From Hespellia stercorisuis DSM 15480 (GTDB lineage: Bacteria; Bacillota; Clostridia; Lachnospirales; Lachnospiraceae), in NCBI RefSeq assembly GCF_900142165.1, contig NZ_FQZY01000044.1, positions 1 through 34,799 of the forward strand: a stretch of DNA of 34,799 nucleotides, given 5' to 3'. How positions within the stretch are numbered: position 1 is the stretch's first letter; every line of letters begins with the position of its first letter. Shown here one piece after another: positions 33,340-34,799 of the stretch. The notes under the pieces were generated by a model that had not been told where the DNA came from, searched no databases, and saw nothing but the letters and a program-made list of their open reading frames with translations. Position numbers and translations under genes: made by a program.

Positions 33340-34320
33340 TCATGCCATGCTGTACTTTACAATGAAAAGTTCCACTGCCAGCGTATCCCCCAGACGTCCT
33401 GTTTTCACCCGTTCCTCCGTGTCTGCACAGTCCTCCAGGATTGCCCGGAGCTCCTGCTTTTTGAAATGTTTTTCCTGCTCCATATATTTGCCTGCCGCAA
33501 AGGGATGCAGCCCTGCTTTGCTCGCAATATCTTTTCTCCCAAATCCTTTTTTCTGCAGATCCTTCACCTGGAGCAGCAGACGAAACTGCCGTGCCATCAG
33601 ATAGAGAATCCGCATGGGCGGCTCTTTCAGCGCCAGCAGGTCATAATACAGGTCCAGCGCCCTCTTCTGTCTTTTGTCCGCAACCGCATTGATCATGTCG
33701 AAGATCTGATTGGACATCTGGGTGATGCAGATCTCGTCCACGTCCGCCTCCGTGATGCTTTCTTTCTCAAGAGTATAACAGAATAATTTTTCCAGTTCCT
33801 TCTGAATGTTCTCCATATCCGTTCCCACAAGAGAGAGGAAATGTGTCAGTGTCCGATCACTGATCTGCTTATTTTCTTTTTTTACCGCCCCCAGAATCCA
33901 GCGTTTCAGCGTATTCTCATCCTGGGAAGACATTTCCACAATGCGGCCGTATTTCTTTACCGCCTTGTATAATCTGCCACGCTTATCAATTTCATTCTCC
34001 ACAAATAGAAAGGACGTGGTCTCCGACATCCCTTCGATGTAGTCCGCAAGCTCCGGCGCAGCATTCTTGAAAAATCCGGTGTTTTCAAATACGATCACGC
34101 GCCGCTCCGCAAAAAACGGCAATGTCTCCGCCAGATCGATCACTTCCCTGACATCCACTCCTTTGCCCTCATAGTAGGCATAATTCATGGTGTCCCCGTC
34201 CGCCAGCATGGCCTTGCTCAATTTTTCCTTATACTGCTTCTTCAGATAATTTTCTTCCCCATATAAAAGATATATCTGCTTAAACTGTCCTGTTTTCAGG
34301 TCTTCATTTAGACTTTTCAT
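33340..34320 (-). CDS. holA: DNA polymerase III delta subunit
   Basis: This 326-residue protein opens the sliding clamp as part of the clamp loader. It starts MKSLNEDLKTGQFKQIYLLYGEENYLKKQ, with the typical YLLYGEE segment. ERRVIVFENTGFF, LKRWILGAVKKENKQIS and a helical C-terminal domain with ALDLYYDLLALKEPPMRILYLMARQFRLLLQ (read in parts) match HolA/YqeN proteins. As usual for delta, there is no Walker A motif. The start follows CAGGAG. It is upstream of lepA with a 43-base gap; in Bacilli rpsT, gpr and spoIIP lie between these genes, and they are absent here. Confidence 0.93.
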   Translation of the reverse strand: MKSLNEDLKTGQFKQIYLLYGEENYLKKQYKEKLSKAMLADGDTMNYAYYEGKGVDVREVIDLAETLPFFAERRVIVFENTGFFKNAAPELADYIEGMSETTSFLFVENEIDKRGRLYKAVKKYGRIVEMSSQDENTLKRWILGAVKKENKQISDRTLTHFLSLVGTDMENIQKELEKLFCYTLEKESITEADVDEICITQMSNQIFDMINAVADKRQKRALDLYYDLLALKEPPMRILYLMARQFRLLLQVKDLQKKGFGRKDIASKAGLHPFAAGKYMEQEKHFKKQELRAILEDCADTEERVKTGRLGDTLAVELFIVKYSMA

Positions 34321-34792
34321 AGTATCTCCTGCTTCTGATTCTTTCTATTTAATACCGCGGATTGTTCTGCACACCGCACTCTCCTGTCATCGATTACTAT
34401 TTACGATAACTTTTTCCAGGAAACTTGTCAACCACATAACATATTAAAAAAATTGGTAACTGTTCAGAACCCCCTTGGGGAACTAATTAATTTTTGTACA
34501 AAACAGAGAATTTTTAAAACCTGTTTTGCGATATTATTTCGGTAATTGGTGGATAACCAATTGTTTGTGATTGAATAATTTAATTCATTGTGGATTACTC
34601 TTTCAATCTTTCAAATAACTCTGATTCAAAGCCAAATTCTATGGCTTTTGAATATATTTAACAACAACTGAACATTGAAAAACATTACTTATCCACAGTC
34701 ATTTTCACCATAGGTGAATCTATGTGAATTCGCTTTTTTCCTGAGTTTTTAGTACAATGGAGACATAAAACACAAGGAAGAAGGTGGTCTGA
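34321..34792. other. AT-rich gene-free region with DnaA-box-like sites and inverted repeats
   Basis: About 470 bases without a gene. It holds one perfect DnaA box TTATCCACA (34689-34697) and two 8-of-9 matches on the opposite strand (34548-34556 and 34589-34597). There is an inverted repeat AATTGGT...ACCAATT (34544-34562) overlapping one of them, and TTCACC-ATA-GGTGAA near 34704-34718. A possible -10 TACAAT (34753-34758) precedes the next gene, with no clear -35. Divergent promoters for holA and the plus-strand gene must lie here. Confidence 0.5.
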
Positions 34793-34799
34793 ATGCCAA
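34793..34799 (+). CDS. Start of an unidentified plus-strand gene
   Basis: ATG CCA A follows AAGGAAGAAGGTGG, a plausible ribosome binding site, and then the window ends. Only two codons are visible (Met-Pro), so the product cannot be identified. Confidence 0.45.

Noticed and set aside
34793-34799. Start of rpsT (ribosomal protein S20), which often lies near holA
   Set aside because: Only Met-Pro is visible; two codons cannot support any product name.

Overview
The window looks like chromosomal DNA of an anaerobic, amino-acid-fermenting Firmicute of class Clostridia, probably a Lachnospiraceae-type gut bacterium. The evidence is a complete selenium-dependent glycine reductase gene set, a hrcA-grpE-dnaK-dnaJ heat-shock cluster with a CIRCE operator, strong AGGAGG-type ribosome binding sites and the lepA/hemW/hrcA neighbourhood. 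The species cannot be named from sequence alone. Almost every gene is on the minus strand, so transcription runs from high to low coordinates.

Right part (22.4-34.8 kb), conserved housekeeping: holA, lepA (TTG start), hemW and a TraX-like membrane protein; then a divergent two-gene chromate-transporter-type pair; then hrcA-grpE-dnaK-dnaJ. The dnaK-dnaJ gap holds two 87-bp direct repeats plus a diverged third copy whose stem shows a compensatory change. The far right edge is an AT-rich gene-free stretch of about 470 bp with DnaA-box-like sites, followed by the first codons of a plus-strand gene.

Middle (20.1-22.4 kb), small accessory island: two overlapping paralogous DUF3841-type genes on the minus strand, and a divergent TetR-family regulator with its own promoter and a long, apparently structured leader.

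Central block (10.6-19.9 kb), glycine reductase: grdE-grdB-BCCT transporter-trxB-trxA-grdA-grdC-grdD. GrdA and GrdB each contain an in-frame UGA (selenocysteine). A near-consensus promoter in front of grdE is flanked by two related palindromes. Internal terminators and promoters divide the block into segments. This GrdE has no cysteine where the Asn-Cys maturation site is expected.

Left block (0.3-10.3 kb), selenium supply: selD (itself a UGA selenoprotein)-selA-selB-LysR form a tightly coupled operon. After a very strong terminator comes a second unit: cysteine desulfurase-like protein, YedF, a double-cubane-type 2-hydroxyacyl-CoA-dehydratase-family protein, a DUF3343 putative Se/S carrier and an ATP-dependent activator. 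Together the two blocks make selenophosphate and Sec-tRNA, decode UGA, and use the products to reduce glycine (or a related N-methylated substrate) to acetyl phosphate with thioredoxin as electron donor. The most interesting unexplained part is the low-potential iron-sulfur reductase pair in the selenium-delivery operon. The left edge cuts through an IS110-type transposase gene.
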